A DNA stretch of 64,000 bases, taken from the NCBI GenBank assembly GCA_022826585.1, contig JAJDUR010000055.1, forward strand, positions 1 to 64,000, written 5' to 3'. This document shows, piece by piece, positions 63,200 to 64,000 of this stretch. The notes under the pieces are model-generated. The model did no database searches. It saw only the letters and a program-made list of their open reading frames with translations, and was not told the DNA's origin. The translations under genes and the position numbers were made by a program. Positions within the stretch are counted from its first letter, which is position 1. The number at the start of each line of letters is the position of its first letter. The DNA is from Dehalococcoidia bacterium (GTDB lineage: Bacteria; Chloroflexota; Dehalococcoidia; Tepidiformales; Tepidiformaceae).

Positions 63200-64000
63200 C
63201 TAGACCTCGGTCCGGAGGCTGGAGAGGAACTCCTCGTTGGTCTCGGACCTGCCGAGGCGCTCGAGGAGCCGCTCGGTGGCCTCGAGGGAGTTGGGGGAGT
63301 TCTGCGAAATCATGGCGGTCATGCGCCGGACGAGCCACACGCCCTTGAGGGTGGACTCGTCGAGCAGGAGCTCCTCGCGGCGGGTGGAGCTGGCCTGGAT
63401 GTCGATGGCGGGATAGAAGCGGCGCTCGGCGAGCTTCCGGTCGAGGCGGAGCTCCATGTTCCCGGTGCCCTTGAACTCCTCGAAGATGACCTCGTCCATG
63501 CGGCTGCCGGTATCGATCAGGCAGGTGGCGATGACGGTCAGGGAGCCGCCTTCCTCGCACTTGCGGGCGGCGCCGAAGAGTCGCTTGGGGGGGTAGAGGG
63601 CGACGGGGTCGACGCCACCGGTGAGGGTGCGGCCGCTGGGGGGAAGGGCGAGGTTGTAGGCGCGGGTGGCGCGGGTAATGGAATCCATGAGGATGACGAC
63701 ATCCTGGCCGCCTTCCACGAGCCGCTTGGCCCGCTCGAACGCCATCTCGGCGACCCGGGTGTGGTCCTCGACCGGCTCGTCGAAGGTGCTGCTGGCGACT
63801 TCGCCGCGCACGCTCCTGCGCATGTCGGTGACCTCTTCGGGACGCTCCCCGATGAGGACGACCATCAGGTGGACATCGGGATGGTTGGTGGTGATGCCGT
63901 TGGCGATGTTCTGGAGGAGCATCGTCTTGCCCGCCTTGGGCGGCGAGACGATGAGCGCGCGCTGGCCCCGACCGATCGGCGCGATGAGGTCGATCAGGCG
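63200..64000 (-). CDS. rho: Transcription termination factor Rho (3' part, start beyond window)
   Basis: The visible C-terminal 266 residues hold the Rho ATPase: [19 protein letters not shown] (Walker A), [32 protein letters not shown] (Walker B), [13 protein letters not shown] (Q-loop region) and [19 protein letters not shown] (R-loop side). It runs in frame to the window's edge at 64000, so the N-terminal RNA-binding domain is outside. Terminates untranslated transcripts; few strong intrinsic terminators in this window fit a Rho-reliant genome. Confidence 0.97.
   Translation of the reverse strand, partial: RLIDLIAPIGRGQRALIVSPPKAGKTMLLQNIANGITTNHPDVHLMVVLIGERPEEVTDMRRSVRGEVASSTFDEPVEDHTRVAEMAFERAKRLVEGGQDVVILMDSITRATRAYNLALPPSGRTLTGGVDPVALYPPKRLFGAARKCEEGGSLTVIATCLIDTGSRMDEVIFEEFKGTGNMELRLDRKLAERRFYPAIDIQASSTRREELLLDESTLKGVWLVRRMTAMISQNSPNSLEATERLLERLGRSETNEEFLSSLRTEV

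Overview
The window is about 64 kb of very GC-rich bacterial DNA, packed with genes and with no gap above 300 bases. I see no tRNA or rRNA gene, transposase, CRISPR array or replication origin. The mix of genes (MurT, F420-type luciferase-like oxidoreductase, CaiB, Rieske and P450 catabolic genes, a CysM/CysO sulfur-carrier route, lipoprotein-like sortases, LysM/M23 protein, rho) together with many apparently leaderless start sites suggests a free-living aerobic Chloroflexota-type organism. That placement is inference; no single marker proves it. The first ~260 bases do not belong: they are near 50 % GC and encode, on the minus strand, a piece of a CobW-type GTPase that stops abruptly against high-GC sequence, which looks like a chimeric assembly join.

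Layout: 0.5-7.9 kb carries a flavin reductase-like gene, citrate synthase, the leucine genes leuC-leuD-aat-leuB (with the Leu/Phe-tRNA protein transferase inside the run), a DUF2851 gene and a small XRE regulator with a visible operator. 8-13.3 kb holds a MurT-like ligase, a SWIM zinc-finger protein, a tungstate-type ABC transporter (tupABC) and an F420-type oxidoreductase. 13.3-20.9 kb is a sulfur-amino-acid block: cysM, cysO-like carrier, a fused carrier/E1 enzyme, cysK, an Rrf2 regulator and cobalamin-dependent metH. 20.9-31.7 kb holds a membrane-anchored LuxR-type regulator and a catabolic set (acyl-CoA ligase, P450, class III aminotransferase, double CaiB CoA-transferase, Rieske oxygenase). 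31.9-38.6 kb is the SAM/MTA/SAH recycling operon (apt, mtnA, mtnP, PfkB kinase, GNAT, ahcY, metK), followed by sugar-nucleotide genes. 41.1-43.6 kb is ilvB-ilvN behind a structured leader, then a vapBC pair. 44.4-49.6 kb encodes a biotin-dependent acyl-CoA carboxylase (methylcrotonyl type) flanking a PLP decarboxylase. 49.7-50.96 kb is a small, compositionally different two-gene islet (AlbA_2/Schlafen-type protein plus an unknown partner). 51-58.7 kb has TauE, an MBL hydrolase, glnA, a succinyl-CoA-ligase beta-like gene, pnp with an unusual Arg-Asp tail, rpsO and a P-loop kinase. 59-64 kb is a cell-surface block (Thr/Pro-rich membrane protein, two sortases, LysM-M23 protein) and the 3' part of rho.

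How it fits together: methionine synthase, MetK, AhcY and the MTA salvage genes make a nearly complete methyl cycle next to cysteine synthesis; leucine and valine/isoleucine synthesis are each present, and a methylcrotonyl-type carboxylase would run leucine breakdown. Surface proteins share Pro/Thr-rich linkers. Two recurring expression habits are visible: TANNNT hexamers 6-8 bases before start codons (leaderless transcripts), and ATGA/GTGA-coupled genes, including two short coupled micro-ORFs that look like translational links.
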